64,000 nt of DNA from Xanthostigma xanthostigma (GCA_963575645.1 OY754465.1:45596401-45660400), one strand, 5' to 3'. Positions 44,650 to 56,552 are shown, counted from the stretch's first letter. The notes: generated by a model from the letters alone, not told the origin. Translations and numbers: made by a program.

Positions 44650-45765
44650 ATAGGCTATATCACGTGTCTATTTTTGTTTTACAACACTAGTGGAATTAGA
44701 GGTAAATGTGCAGAATGGATTCAGACATATTTATCTGACAGAAAGACATTTGTTAAGGTGAACGGGGTCTTCTCGTCGGAAAAAAATTATAACATTGGTG
44801 TACAGCAGGGCTCCATATTGGGTCCTCTTTTTTTTTCCTTGTATGTAAACGACATGCCAGAATTTATTAAAAGTGAATGTTTGGTCATTTATGCTGATGA
44901 CATATCAGTTGGTCTGTCAGCCAAAACATTAGAACACCTCAAGGAGAAGGTTCAAACCCTTTGCGCGGACGTGTATAAGTGGTGTATAGCAAACAAATTA
45001 ATGATGAATTCAAATAAAACGCAGATCTTATTATTTTCCACCAGAAACATACCAAACAATATTATAGATATTGATGTCAACCAAAAAATAGTCACTACGG
45101 CAAATAATTGTAAATTTCTGGGTATATTTATAGATGACAAACTTAAATGGTGTAAACAAATTGATTACGTATGTGCAAAACTGAATTCATCCTACTTCCA
45201 AATGAAACGACTAAAATCAAGCTGTAATGTCGAAACACTTATACAGGTCTATTATGCCTTGGCATATTCAATTCTGAGCTACAATATCATAATCTGGGGA
45301 CGGGCTACAGAGATAAGTAGAGTACTTATTATTCAGAAACGAATTCTTCGCTTAATATTCAACTTAGGCCCCCGGGAGTCAGTCAGATCAACATTTAGGA
45401 ATAAGCAGATACTTACTGCAATCAATATCTACATTTATCACTGCGTTTTATTTGCAAGGAAAAATATTAATAAGCATGTCAGAGATGTTCACAAATACGC
45501 TACAAGAAATCGTGATGACATATATGTGGAAAACTAAAATTATTCAAGAAACATCAAGAGCCCTATATGTTCTGCATCGCTGCTATATAATAAGTTACCC
45601 GTACATATTAAAAAAATGGACAATTTTAACAAATTTGCACGATCTGCAAAATTATTTTTATTAAACAATCCTTTTTATGGGATGTCTGAATTTTAATATA
45701 TTTATTGACAATGTATGCACTTTTTATAAGGCGATATACAATAAAGTTATCTATCTATCTATCTA
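44650..45765 (+). pseudogene. 5'-truncated LINE reverse transcriptase (jockey/CR1-like)
   Basis: An open frame at 44674-45537 encodes the second half of a non-LTR reverse transcriptase: GVQQGSILGPLFFSLYVNDM, the catalytic YADD box (about residues 74-77 of the frame), SNKTQILLFS, FLGIFIDDKLKW and SILSYNIIIWG, all hallmarks of jockey/CR1-type RT. It has no ATG at the frame's start and no endonuclease. After the stop at 45537 a second frame continues with YNKLPVHIK and FLLNNPFYGMSEF, so a frameshift broke the C-terminus. The 3' end has AATAAAG followed by (TATC)n at 45745-45764, a typical microsatellite tail. Truncation begins just beyond the foldback element. Confidence 0.85.
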
Positions 45766-45892
45766 GTGCTTAATGGGTGACTTTGCCTGTCTGTTAAGCA
45801 GCTATTTTGTTGGGTAGGTAGTGTAAAAATTAATTTTAGCTCCTAGTTTATTCATTACTACTATTAAAATATGAAAATCGAAACCTATGACG

Positions 45893-46222
45893 GTTGTTAA
45901 GCATAGACCGGCAGGTCACCTAGGACCGGTGTCAAGCATAGACCGGCAGGACTACAGCATAGCACAAACCAGCAACTTTTAGTGCGGCGGACATCTTGCA
46001 GTTTTCAGGTAGTTTTATCAATGCAAATTAGTGAATGAAAACTATACATCACTGGCACACTATAGGTATCGTTCCATCACGGCTAGCCAGAAATTGCAGG
46101 CGACCAACTGACGGGTTGTTGTTGCTGGCCTAATGTGCGCTACTCCGTTAAATAACGTGGGTTTCTTCATCTTTTCTGATCCGTGCTATACTGGTCGTGC
46201 TTGATAGGTGTGAGCGGTCTTT
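45893..46222 (+). mobile_element. MITE family with CCTGCACG-rich ends, copy 3
   Basis: Starts gttaagcatagaccggcagg and ends with gtcgtgcttgataggtgtga. The interior shares agcacaaaccagcaacttttagtg, tagttttatcaatg and aatgtgcgctac words with the copy at 2143-2500. Confidence 0.55.
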
Positions 46223-46391
46223 AAAGTGATACCATCATTTTTAAGCACTAGAAAACACTTATCTGCAACATGTGGACCAAATTCCCTAGTAAAATAGACA
46301 ATATCCTTTCGTAGTAAGATAATGACTAAACTGCTGAGTGCATCGCCGACCGAACTATTAAACTTTACTTACTCATAAACTTGCGTTTCAG

Positions 46392-46619
46392 ATGCCGAGT
46401 AATGCATCACTGACTGACTATAGCATAAGTTTTTACCCGACGGAATTACTGAAGTTTGGTTGTCGTCAGTTGAACTGTATAATTTTACCTAACGATAAAC
46501 TGGCATTGAAAATGTCAGGATTTGTTTGGATCAATAATCTTATTTTGGAGAATATTAGTTATTCTGGCAATTATGTTAATACTAGCTGTTACCCGCGGCT
46601 CCGCACGCGATTGAGATGA
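46392..46619 (+). CDS. unrecognised 75-aa frame after a splice-acceptor-like site
   Basis: The ATG follows directly on ACTTGCGTTTCAG, a good acceptor. The peptide (MPSNASLTDYSISF..., with LILENISY further on) matches nothing I know, and its last residues run into the dispersed repeat that starts near 46578. It is either a small exon or a chance frame; chance is more likely. Confidence 0.15.
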   Translation: MPSNASLTDYSISFYPTELLKFGCRQLNCIILPNDKLALKMSGFVWINNLILENISYSGNYVNTSCYPRLRTRLR

Positions 46620-47061
46620 AACAGCCACAACGGCTCCACCGTATTGTAATACCACTTTAAAAAACAATGTTTTCATATTTTAGCCAGCAGTCTTTGCGTG
46701 CTATATAGGTATACTACCTGTGAATTTTGAAATCAACCCCAATTTTACCCTCTTGAGGGATGATTTTGCAAAAACGCTGAAACACGTAATTCTTTATTTC
46801 TTACAAAAAAACTTAAATATAAATTTTCATAACCCTAACTTGAGAAATGATCGGTTCTCCATATACAAACTTTCATACCCTATTTTACTCCTCCGGAGTT
46901 GTTTTTTTGAGACAAACAGTATCCTATGTCCTTCCCTAGGATGCAATCTATCTTCTTGCAAAATTTTATTGAAATCTGTTCAGCGATTTACGCATGAAAG
47001 CGTAACAAACAAAGAAACAATAAACAAGTTCACATTCGCATGTATAACATTAGTTTGGATA
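46578..47061 (+). repeat. arthropod dispersed repeat, ACTAGCTGTTACCCGCG end
   Basis: Starts atactagctgttacccgcgg and ends ttcacattcgcatgtataac followed by attagtttgga. The 3' part contains ttgaaatctgttcagcgatt. This start and end are known to me from a widespread insect non-autonomous repeat of RTE-like affinity. The 131-aa frame across it is not a gene. Confidence 0.6.
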
Positions 47062-47069
47062 TGTTTGCC

Positions 47070-48317
47070 TGTTGGGATGTTACAATATGGTATACACCTA
47101 TCTAGTGTACATTGAAATGGAAAAAATTTGAAAGCAGTAGATTGTTTTAAAAATGAATAAAAAAAATGTATTTTGTTGAAGACGGTCATTGTTACAGACT
47201 AATGTATTGACCTGCGTCGAATTTCAGAATTTTGTTACTAATATTTAAAAATTGTAGATTGTATGGTTTGCTCAGGACGCTATACTTTAAAGAAAACAGG
47301 ACACTCCGAGGTAAAGTTTCAGAGTCACTGACATATATAACTTAAGTTATACGTTTCCAACTTATCATGACTGTTGATGTGTCTAGACATTGAGTAGTGC
47401 ACTTTGGGGCATTGCAATTCGCCTTAAACAATATATCACTGGAGTTAGTAGGACAGAAAGTGGATTAATCATATACAGGGTGGAACACGAGAAGAAAATA
47501 AACTAAATTCACGAAAGTATATTGTACTAATTTTCTTCTCAAATGATGCATTGACCAATTCCTGCAATAAAAATCCGTGAACGTCTTACTTTCTTATTGC
47601 CCTGTTTTTTAGGACATAATCAATAGCCTAATTATGATCACATTAATAATGATACATACAAAGTGTAAATAGACACCACGAGTAGTACAAAGTATAGTTT
47701 GATAAGTTTTAGATTTCTTTTTTATCTTCTGGAAAATATTTAGTTAATATATCATTTAATAAGATTATCATAAATTGTTAACATATTCATATTATAAGAA
47801 GTGCATATGCGATATAATCTTATTTCTTTGCAAAGAAACAGTTAAAATAAAGTATGATTTATAGTGTTTTATAAAGAAAAATATGATTTTTATTAGCGAC
47901 AAATCACGTACTCTCATAAAGCGGTGACTGGTGTACGTACTTATTCCGTACGACAAATGTCGCGCGCCATATTTTTACATGATAACGTCCATAAATTCGT
48001 CGCAGGCGGCTGTGGAATTGTGATTTACACCGAATATTAGAGAAAGCGCGCGCCTCGTACCTGCGCTACTTGGGGCCAGCGCTGCGTGCTTGTCGTATTA
48101 TTGTGTTCGTATTGCCGCCGAGCATGACACTGCCATTCTCACCGTTTTATTACAAGACAGAAAGCCTCATGTAAGCTCAGTCAGTCGGATTATACTACAA
48201 TGTTATCTTGCCGTGCAACGAAACATGTCCCATACAATGTGCTGTTGTTCTGAATACTGACGGACCTTGTCCTTATTATCGTTAGGTCAGCTGTCTTGAT
48301 GACGTCTTATTTAAGCC
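47070..48317. other. unassigned DNA with a GC-rich patch
   Basis: 47070-47880 is AT-rich with nothing recognised, apart from a tatacagggtggaacacg MITE-end word near 47474. 47930-48200 is GC-richer with CG dinucleotides (gaaagcgcgcgcctcg) and could be a promoter or non-coding first exon. No TATA, start codon context or homology settles it. Confidence 0.3.
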
Positions 48318-49363
48318 AAGTGATGGCCATATCTATCGAACACATTATTAAAGTTAGAAGTTACTAATCTTGGAACAAATTTATTCGTTATAATAAAATT
48401 TACTTTCAATTAGATATGAACGCCGATGGGGAAAGGAGCGGCGGCGGCGCGCCGACTTTTTGAGGTCGGCGGCGTGACCTTAGGAGCATTTTTTAATGAT
48501 GGGCAGGATACAATAAAACAAAACATGTAGTTTAACAATCAGAATTATTATTTATTTAACACAAATTATTTTTATAAGGAAATGGTTTCTGGCCTAGAGC
48601 TAAAATATTTTTGGCATTTCGATTGGCAGAAAAAATCAACGTTGTCATAAATAATAAATAACAATTAACAAGAAAATAAATCTTAGAGAAAAATAATATG
48701 TTTCTTTTAAGTCATAAAAAAATATACAGTAGTCTTTAAAAATATGTTTTCAACATTTTTAGCTTTCTACATGCACGTTTAAACATATGCCTTTTCGCAC
48801 ATTTTCACGGCGGCGGCGGCGGGGGGGAATCGTCGGCGGCGACGGCGCGCCGGCGCGGCGCTCATATCTACTTTCAATTCACCAACCAAATTTTCAGGTA
48901 AAATAGTTAGTTGAAGAATAAATACACATTCCTTGGTATTTTTGTAATATATTTTGACGTTCACCTAAAAACCCACCCGATGGCGTTCGTGTAAACGTCA
49001 AAAAAAGTTTCATTAAAATAATAATGTTTTATCCTAACCCAACTGCACACAAAACTTTCACTAACTTTAATGTTTGACAACTATACACTTCACAAAAGGT
49101 TAATAAACAACACATAAATTAATTCACAAGAGCAAATTGTAGATACAATACTCCAAGTTTATAGGTTAGGTATTATGATCTATGTGGCGGCCGTTATTAT
49201 TTTATCAGGTGAAGAAATATTTATACCCGAGAATTTGGAAAGAATAGATTTATACCTCAAGTGAAAATAATTAATAATTATGCTTGGTGAATTGAATTAT
49301 CCCTATTTATTCGGAGGAATCAAACAGATGAACCGAATAAATAACTACTTAAGAATATGGCCA
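48318..49363 (+). mobile_element. MITE family C, copy 2, with nested insertion
   Basis: Matches 36917-37497 over most of its length, with ends gatggccatatctatcgaaca and gaatatggccat. It is split at 48411 by a 458-bp GC-rich element, after which the family sequence resumes with an exact repeat of the last ten bases. Confidence 0.75.
48402..48879. mobile_element. GC-ended TIR element with 10-bp TSD (Mutator-like?)
   Basis: The inserted unit spans 48412-48869. Its ends agatatgaacgccg and cggcgctcatatct are inverted complements with one mismatch. actttcaatt occurs at 48402-48411 and again at 48870-48879. The terminal 80 bp on each side are dense in GCGGCGGCG and GCGCGCC, whereas the middle is AT-rich. 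A 9-11-bp duplication fits Mutator-like elements. Identity of the superfamily is inference. Confidence 0.75.
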
Positions 49364-49528
49364 TGAGTCGAATCAAACAATAATTTTATATTGTGAATTG
49401 ATATAATATGTTCCATGCACATTTTTTAGAATACTGATGAAGTTTGTATTAGATCATTAAGTCAGCGTTTTATATGAATCGAATTAAATATCACTTTTAT
49501 GTAAATTGAAACGTGTTGCATACACATT

Positions 49529-50183
49529 TTACCATTCCAACCCACAAGTAAGGAATGGTATTACTTTAGGTCAAAAATCACTTTTCAAAAATTTTACAAT
49601 ATCTTTCCGTTTTGAGGTCCCCGCCTAATCCAAAAAACATATTTTTGAAAAAACTCTGTGCGTCTGTTAGTCTGTTTGTCTGTGAACACGATACAGGTCA
49701 AACGGATGAGCGGATTGAAATCAAATTTTGGGAGGATGTTTGGGATGCAAATATGAAGAGCCCTATTCTTTTTGGGGAAAATCGGCGCATGCGCAGAAGA
49801 GATATATGCTAAAACGGTGTTTTTATATAATAATGGTATACTTTTCATAACGGCTTATTCTATTTATTTTTTCAAGAAAGTTTTGTGAAATTTTTTTTTC
49901 TAAACTTTATAGTTTCGGAAATATTTTGAAAATAAAAAAAAATTCAGCCGCTCTTTTGTTTTATGGATCTGTCAGAAATAAACTAGTTCGGCATGCTTTG
50001 ATTAATCTTTACATGACGTGGAACATATTATGTAGGTAACTATGGCAACGAATAGCGAACATCATATTGAATACTAGCCATTACCCGCGTCACCTCACGC
50101 GATATAAGATATTGTATTTTCTTTATTACAATCAAATGTCAACATTTTTGAAGTTGGAATGGTCCCGTCGCCCAATTGGCTGG
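49529..50183 (-). repeat. dispersed repeat family A, copy 3 (inverted)
   Basis: Reads taccattccaacccacaagt at the left and cgtcgcccaattggctgg at the right, the complement of copies at 601-1240 and 28260-28862. It retains the cgcatgcgcagaaga segment that copy 2 lost. Confidence 0.75.
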
Positions 50184-50603
50184 ATTTTTTTTCTTCTATG
50201 AGATGCTGAAGGGTAAACTTGAATACTCTATTATAATAGAGTATCCATGGAAAAGCGATTTTAACAACAGCGTCGTTATACGCTCGTCTATTTTAGAATG
50301 GGTATAGAAAATATGTTTAACCTGTTCTGATTATAAAATAAGTAACATTCCAGAAATATTCTTTCTAAGTTTATTAAGAATTTTTCAGTGTGTAAATTAT
50401 TTTTCAAATTTTGATTGTTAAGTCTTTGATATAAATAATATTCTTATGTCAAAAATGACTCCTTATATTAAAACTTTATACAGATTGGTTAAAATAATTC
50501 AACATCCTATATTCTGGGTATTGACATAGTTTACTGGTGTATTCCTTATAGTACGTTTGTCCAAAACTCAATATTAACGGAATTATCGACGATATTAAAT
50601 GTA
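50184..50603. other. AT-rich non-coding stretch
   Basis: Holds a small hairpin gaatactctattataatagag near 50221. Nothing else was recognised. Confidence 0.35.
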
Positions 50604-50995
50604 AAGGTCGCTGCACACGACGATGGTTTTGCTACTAGATTTCTTGCTAGATTTGGTTGCTATGTTTCAAGTTTACTGTGGCTTTTATTCGCTTCATACA
50701 AGGTATTCAAGCTTGCTTTGTAGATGGGTGAAAATTTATTGTCTCTGAATAGAACACACACTATGACGCCTTGTTTGTTTGTGGGCATGTCGCTCGTGTG
50801 ACAATATAGTGTTTCCTGATTGATTCTTGCTAAAAACAAGCAGAGAAACAACCACGAAAAATAGCTCCGGCTCTAATTTTGAAATTCGACTTGTAACCAT
50901 GCACACGAGCCTGCAGTGGCATCATTTCCATTCTCGTAGCTAGTGCAAGTTACAGCATCGATTCTAGCGGCAAAACCAGCCTCGTGTGCAGCGGT
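50604..50995 (+). mobile_element. MITE family CCGCTGCACACG, copy 2
   Basis: Starts aggtcgctgcacacgacg and ends cctcgtgtgcagcgg. The interior matches copy 1 at 42024-42473 (cttgctagatttggttgcta, gcggcaaaaccagcc). Confidence 0.65.
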
Positions 50996-51138
50996 ATTAA
51001 GTGGCAAGCATAACAAATGATATGCATTTGTATTTATTAATGAAACGTTACGTGATATGCATTTACTTTGCTTGCTTTTTACATTTAAAATCGCCGATAA
51101 CTCCGTTAATATTGATTATATTTCATATTTCGCTCTCC

Positions 51139-51645
51139 AGATCACATTGTAGCACATGTCTTTGTACACAGATGGCGCCACAATTCAGATAAAATAAAAA
51201 AGAGACAGCCCTGTGCCATCTCACGTCATGTCATAATGTTCTTTGTGCGGTCACAGTTTAGACGCGTTTTTTTTTTTCATTTCAATATTTTTCACCAATA
51301 AAATGTTTTTCAAAGTGATTTTTTTCCACATATGTGTTTTAGACTAACTCTAAACATCTTACAATGTGATCTTGAGAGCGAAACATGAAATATAATTGCA
51401 TGATCGAGCGAGCCTGCCGAATATTGATTGTGTCGCTCGAAGAGATCACCCCCAACCCAAGCCTTGTTCCATTAAATGGTAAAGGGAAGGAGACTCAGGA
51501 TCTCCCACCCGTGATGTCTTCAACTCGTATTCACTTTGAACTTTATGTCATAATCTGACGTGAGAAGGCATAGGGCTGTCTCTTTCTTATTTTATCTAAA
51601 TTGTAGCGCCATCTTTGTATAAAGACATGTACTACAATGTGATCT
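51139..51645. mobile_element. foldback element of about 507 bp
   Basis: Left arm agatcacattgtagcacatg through cagataaaataaaaaagaga; the right arm is its near-complement ending cattgtagtacatgtcttt in reverse (atgtactacaatgtgatct). Arms are about 110 bp. Confidence 0.7.
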
Positions 51646-51949
51646 ATTCAAGCAAAACAATCGATATAATTACGATCGAGCTTCGCCCGCCTCCGTCGGC
51701 ACGCTCAATCATACAAGTTTTGAACATATTATGAAAAGTTATTTTTGACTTAGAATTGTCTAAGAAATACATCCTGAAGTTATTTCACTCGTGTTGCGGG
51801 ACAGCCTGTATATGTACAACTGTAATTATATGCACTACTGTTAGACTAACAATGCAGTACATTAGATACTGGTCTAAGTGGCTACTGAGATATAAAATTT
51901 TTTCCTGTTTTTTTCCCAGAACGTCCGTCAGAATGATGTTGCGCTGCCA

Positions 51950-52187
51950 GTGGCTATAACATATTATCCTTGGCGACTTTGTCATGTGCTGTCCCTAAGA
52001 CGGCGCGGGTTGTTGTTGAAGAGATACCACTTTCACTAACGATGCTCTCAAACAAACCACCACTGTTACCGCATCTCTAAAGCACCGCACTTCACACGTG
52101 TGCGCGTGACGTCATCTCAACGTCAGCGACGACTCGACGACATCTTCACGCTTGTGGCTGGACCAGAATTTTGAGGTATGTAACAGG
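51950..52187 (+). promoter_or_regulatory. possible promoter / non-coding first exon
   Basis: A GC-richer block contains CACACGTGTG, the cAMP-response-type TGACGTCA and an initiator-like TCAGC. It ends at CCAGAATTTTGAG followed by GTATGT, a strong 5' splice site. No reading frame with homology occurs in it. If real it could be the first exon of a gene extending to the right of the window. Evidence is signal-based only. Confidence 0.25.
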
Positions 52188-52189
52188 AC

Positions 52190-52640
52190 TGTTTGAATTT
52201 AAATGACCGTTTACAGTATTTGTTGGCAAAGAACTGTCAGGATTATAAATCGTTGAGGGAAAGTTTGGTTGAGGAAGTATTTAAATAAAATTTACAAAGA
52301 AAATATTTTGAAAACTATATTTTATTAAAATGTACTAAAACGAAGAAAATAACAATCAAATAAATAAAATCATTTTATCATTGTTAGTAGTGAATCTAAA
52401 AGCTTTTCGCTCAAAGTTTCTAATTATGAATTTTGTATGAACATATCTCGCAACAAGATTTTAGGTCAGGTCGATAATGAAAAAATGTTTGGTTGATATT
52501 TTCTTCGCTTTAGGACATTTTAATGAAATATTGTTTTCAAAGGGTTTTTTTTTTACTTGAGTGAGAAATGCCTAGCAAAACTTTACGGTTTAAAAATTAC
52601 CATAAAAATCCAATTCTCTTTGTTCCAATGATAAATTATC
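52190..52640. other. AT-rich non-coding stretch
   Basis: No frame, no repeat partner and no inverted repeat was seen. Confidence 0.35.
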
Positions 52641-52750
52641 TATGCACAATAGACGCTGATGACCTCAGCTGTTGAGCGTCTATAATTCACAATCTATCAA
52701 TCTACCTATGCACAGCCTACAGGAGTGCATACTATATTAAAAAATAGGAG

Positions 52751-53310
52751 TCGTCGTGGGACGCCTGGCAGATGTAAACATTTTAAGATTGCCAAATGCA
52801 ACTTTAAGTTACAAAGCCCTGTGGACACACTACGGACACTTCTTAAAGCTCTATGGACAATTCAATGTTAACTTACTAGCACCGTCACTTAAGTGACTAT
52901 TCTATAGTAACTAATAAATCTCAGCAACGAAAGCCATGTTACAATCCAACGCATACACACGGCAAGCATTACGCGCTGTCATCCATCAAATAATTAGTAG
53001 TTTAAAAACTAAACTTGTAACTAAGTTTCACCCTGTTATCTAGATGTCGTCTTCAACTAAAGCCATGTTTAATTCAACGCACACAAACGTAACATCCTCC
53101 CATAAAAGTTGCAAAAACCAAGTTATAATTCAACGCATACACAAAGCAAGTGTCACGGGCTATCATCTGACGAAAAACAAATAACTAAATTAGTATAATT
53201 ATATTTAATCCAACGCACACAAACGTAACGTCCTTCCATAAAAGTTTCGCACCAATTGCACGGTTTTACTCCCAACCAAACGCGCCTTTACATCAAAATA
53301 CCGCATTTTT
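52751..53310 (-). repeat. dispersed repeat family B, copy 3 (inverted)
   Basis: Carries the complements of the family words (cgtgggacgcctggcagatg, ctagatgtcgtcttcaacta). It contains an internal partial duplication: the segment with ccaacgcacacaaacgtaac occurs twice (about 53076 and 53210). Confidence 0.65.
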
Positions 53311-53890
53311 GTGGAATGTATTCAATACGTTAGCGCCATGAGACAATGAACGAACTGTTAACCTGCACCGCCGCGTGGTTTAAACAAGACAAACGGATAG
53401 TAACTTTTTATAGATAAACTAAGACCATACACAGCTCTACAAAACCTGGGGGAGTAAACTATGTATATTGCAAATGTGTATGCAAAAAGCTATCAAACAT
53501 GCGATTTTTTTGTGAGCAGTCGCATAAAAATATATTTTCAAAAGTTTTATTTCCCGATAAAAACTTCTGCAGTATTGCCATTCACTGCGTCTGTGTTTTA
53601 AATGGATGTTCATCTATATTATATATTGCGTATATTTATATTTTTACTTTATAAATTTCTTATATAAATTATAATCATATAAAAACGGCTAATTATAAAA
53701 TCTCTCACATTCCGAAAAGTTCTTTAATTAAAAAAATAAAACAGGTCTTAGTTTTTTATTTTTTTCGTACTTTATTTGTATCCGACTTTGTAAAATTTAA
53801 TGGTCGATGTAATAATGAATATATTAGTTTAAAAAAAATTTGTAACTAATTACCAAGTTCAGTAAAATAATAAAATTACCATCATTTCTC
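53311..53890. other. AT-rich non-coding stretch
   Basis: No gene or repeat boundary recognised. Confidence 0.35.
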
Positions 53891-53897
53891 TGTATTT

Positions 53898-54388
53898 TTA
53901 ACCGACTTCAAAAACGGAGGAGGTTCTATGTTCGTCTGTATAAATTTTGTTTTTTTTAATGTATTTTCACCGATTTCTCTGTCAATTATGAACCGATTTT
54001 CAATTTTTTTTTTTTATTCGAAAGAGTGCACTTCCAAGGTGGTCCCATCGGAACCAAGTCAGGATCTGATGGTGGATCCCGGAGAAATCGAGGGAAACTG
54101 TCAAATTTCAAAGGCACGCATAATGTTTTTTTATGTATGTTCACCGATTTTTAGTGTTAGATTAACACTAAAAAGAGAAAAATAAAATATTATTAATAAA
54201 AAAATTGAACCGACTTCAAAAAAGGAACTAAAAAGTAAAAAATAATTGCGTATTGAAATGTTTTGGAGTCGGAATAGATTTCATTTTGGCTGACACCGAC
54301 TCCAAAACATTTCAATACGCAATTATTTTTTACTTTTTAGTGCCTTTTTTGAAGTCGGTCCAATTTTTTTGTTAAAAATATTTTATTA
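53898..54388 (+). repeat. AACCGACTTCAA composite repeat, second copy
   Basis: The inverted counterpart of 5896-6375: the body first (accgacttcaaaaacggagg), then the hairpin at 54190-54388 whose arms share attgcgtattgaaatg. An 85-aa frame in the body recurs in part in the other copy, but it lacks recognisable domains. Confidence 0.7.
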
Positions 54389-54554
54389 TTAGAAAAATTT
54401 TCATAGACCTTCTTTGGCTGAATAATTTTTAAAGGTTTAAGATCGCAGCCCTTCCACTTACAAATCCTAAAAAATCTATCCTATCGATTTTTTAATCAGT
54501 CAGTGACCACGAGCTTACTTAAACTACAACGCAGGGAAAAGTTAACTTTATTTT

Positions 54555-55868
54555 ACTAGCGGCCCGGTCTGGCTTCGTCCGAATTTGTAGATTGTCTACG
54601 TTTTTTCGTCGACTTACGTTGTAAAATTGGTCTCCACGAAAAATGCTTTCATTTTAACGCTTATAACCTATGTCCATCCTGAAGGTCAATTCTAAATATT
54701 GGTGAAAAACATTTTGAAATCGGAGTACAAACTTTATCTCTTTATATAACAGCTCTGTTCCAAGCTCTCTGCGAACGGTAACTGAACCGTCACAGTCATG
54801 CGCAGCAGCTAAAACGAAACAGTTTGTATCAGTTTTGGAACATGTTTTAGCTACTGTTGTATTATCCTAACTGTATTGTATATAGAATTATTATTATGTA
54901 ATTAGCTTTAAGTTAAGAAACTGCTTTTTTGTAGACAATTTATTTAAGTTTTAATAGTTAACTAGTGTACCCGTGCAAAATCTGTTGCATGTATTTTCAT
55001 ATTGTTTTCAAAAAACGATATTTTGATACAGACCTACGACAATAATTTTATTCCTCATTAGTTTCCATTTACAGTTATTTTTCTTTTGATTTAGCTTGAT
55101 CCATCAAGTTGTCTCTATATTTAATTGGTTATAAATTCAAAAAAAATGTATGAAATCTGTTCATCGTTGTCATGGTTACCCCGCAAGAGCTGTTACAATT
55201 CATTTTTAGAAAATCTAACCTCATTTGATACATTTACGATTTTCACTATTTTTTTCTGATCTGAGACCCAATTTTAGACTTGGTACAGTCCATGTAATAT
55301 TTTAAAACTCTATTTAGGCATTAAATTAACATAAACTTACACGTTCTTAAATTATTTGGAAAATAAAATAAAATGTATTTGTGTATTAATATTTGGAATA
55401 TTTGCGCTAAAAAACGAACTAAAAATATACACTTCAATTGTCAAAGTCGACTTGTCAAACTGTTTGTAAAATCTCCAACATACGTACATATTTGCATTTC
55501 TCTCACACTCATGTCTCGTGAACATCGAAGGATTTTCTCTCTTTAAGTTCCTCTTCACCCCGCTACCCCCTCGTCATTTTTACTATTATCGCTTGAAATC
55601 ACCCCTTTTAAAGAAATTTCACCAAAAAAAATAACATAAAAAAATAACATATCTGTGGACTAAAGGCTTCAGTTTAAAAAAAAATTGTGTCAATCGGTTT
55701 AGTAGGGATGACTGGCGGATTGTCTAGAGATTTGGGGGCTTGTGTTTTAAATATATAGATAAAGAAATTAATTTCAAACTGCTCATATCTATTTATTTAA
55801 ACCAATAAATAAGGAAGCGATGACTGTGCCGGTTCAGTTACCGTTCGCAGAGAGCTTGGAACAGAGCT
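54555..55868. mobile_element. TIR element inserted in an ACTAGC-type repeat
   Basis: 54555-54750 is a repeat fragment starting tactagcggcccggtctggc. At 54751 the element with ends agctctgttccaagctctct and its complement (55825-55868) begins; terminal repeats reach about 50 bp through gaacggtaactgaaccg. Inside it, 54960-55765 has its own boundary (aactagtgtacccgtgcaaa) and a 3' part with caatcggtttagtagggatg, another insect-type repeat. Small relative at 43687-43826. Confidence 0.6.
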
Positions 55869-56376
55869 AATATTAGTCCAGATAAATGGAATTGGATAGT
55901 CGAAGTTTTACTGTACCAATATTTTGTTTTATTTTTGTAACACTGCAGTGAATTAACAGTTACAAAAACTAATGTGTTTCCAGTTTAATTTTCAACACTT
56001 TTTTGCTGGAAATATTTTTATTGTTCCTAAAGACAAAACACAGCTGCATTCGGCGGCTATCATTTTTCATTCAAAAGTAACTCCACTTCAAGAGCATACA
56101 AATTATATTTCCTTCTTGAGTCTGATGTTTTTGTCTTCGCGCATCGAATATGAAATTCTGCAAAATGCTACCGTCCGTCCAACCAATAAAAAAAAACACT
56201 GCCAAGTCTTTCGTGCGGACAATCTGTTTCTTTTTAGTGGCTTACACAAAAAAGTTATGCATTTTTTATGTTTATTTTAATATTAAAACCTTCCAAATAA
56301 GGGTTGGTGGCATTATTACACTCCATAAATAAAGTTTCTCTTTTATGTGTAATTCATGAAGCATTATTGTTGTTAC
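55869..56376. other. non-coding stretch with chance frames
   Basis: Two overlapping + strand frames of 102 and 60 codons show no domain that I recognise and no codon bias apart from AT richness. They are treated as chance. Confidence 0.35.
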
Positions 56377-56552
56377 CCAAGTAAATAATTGCTAATTTTG
56401 AAATAATAATAGTATATTGTGCGATTAGTGAGAGAAGGAGAAGATTCCATGAGCGTGAAATTTGCGGTAACACGCGAGTGGAATATTCTCTTACTCTCAC
56501 TAATCACACAATATACTAATTATTATTTAAAAATTAGCAATTATTTACTTGG
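56377..56552. mobile_element. 176-bp hairpin MITE
   Basis: ccaagtaaataattgctaat at the left pairs with its complement at the right. The inner part gtgagagaaggagaagattcca pairs approximately with tggaatattctcttactctcac. The loop is about 30 bp. Non-coding. Confidence 0.75.

Noticed and set aside
46720..47115. 131-aa + strand frame
   Set aside because: It covers a known type of non-coding insect repeat. Length is explained by chance, and no domain is visible.
48779..48964. 61-aa minus-strand frame with a run of Arg and Ala
   Set aside because: It spans the GC-rich end of a nested transposon and its junction, so it is not a gene.
49430..49470. CTGATGAAG word as another hammerhead core
   Set aside because: No GAAA box or stem II partner follows at a sensible distance.
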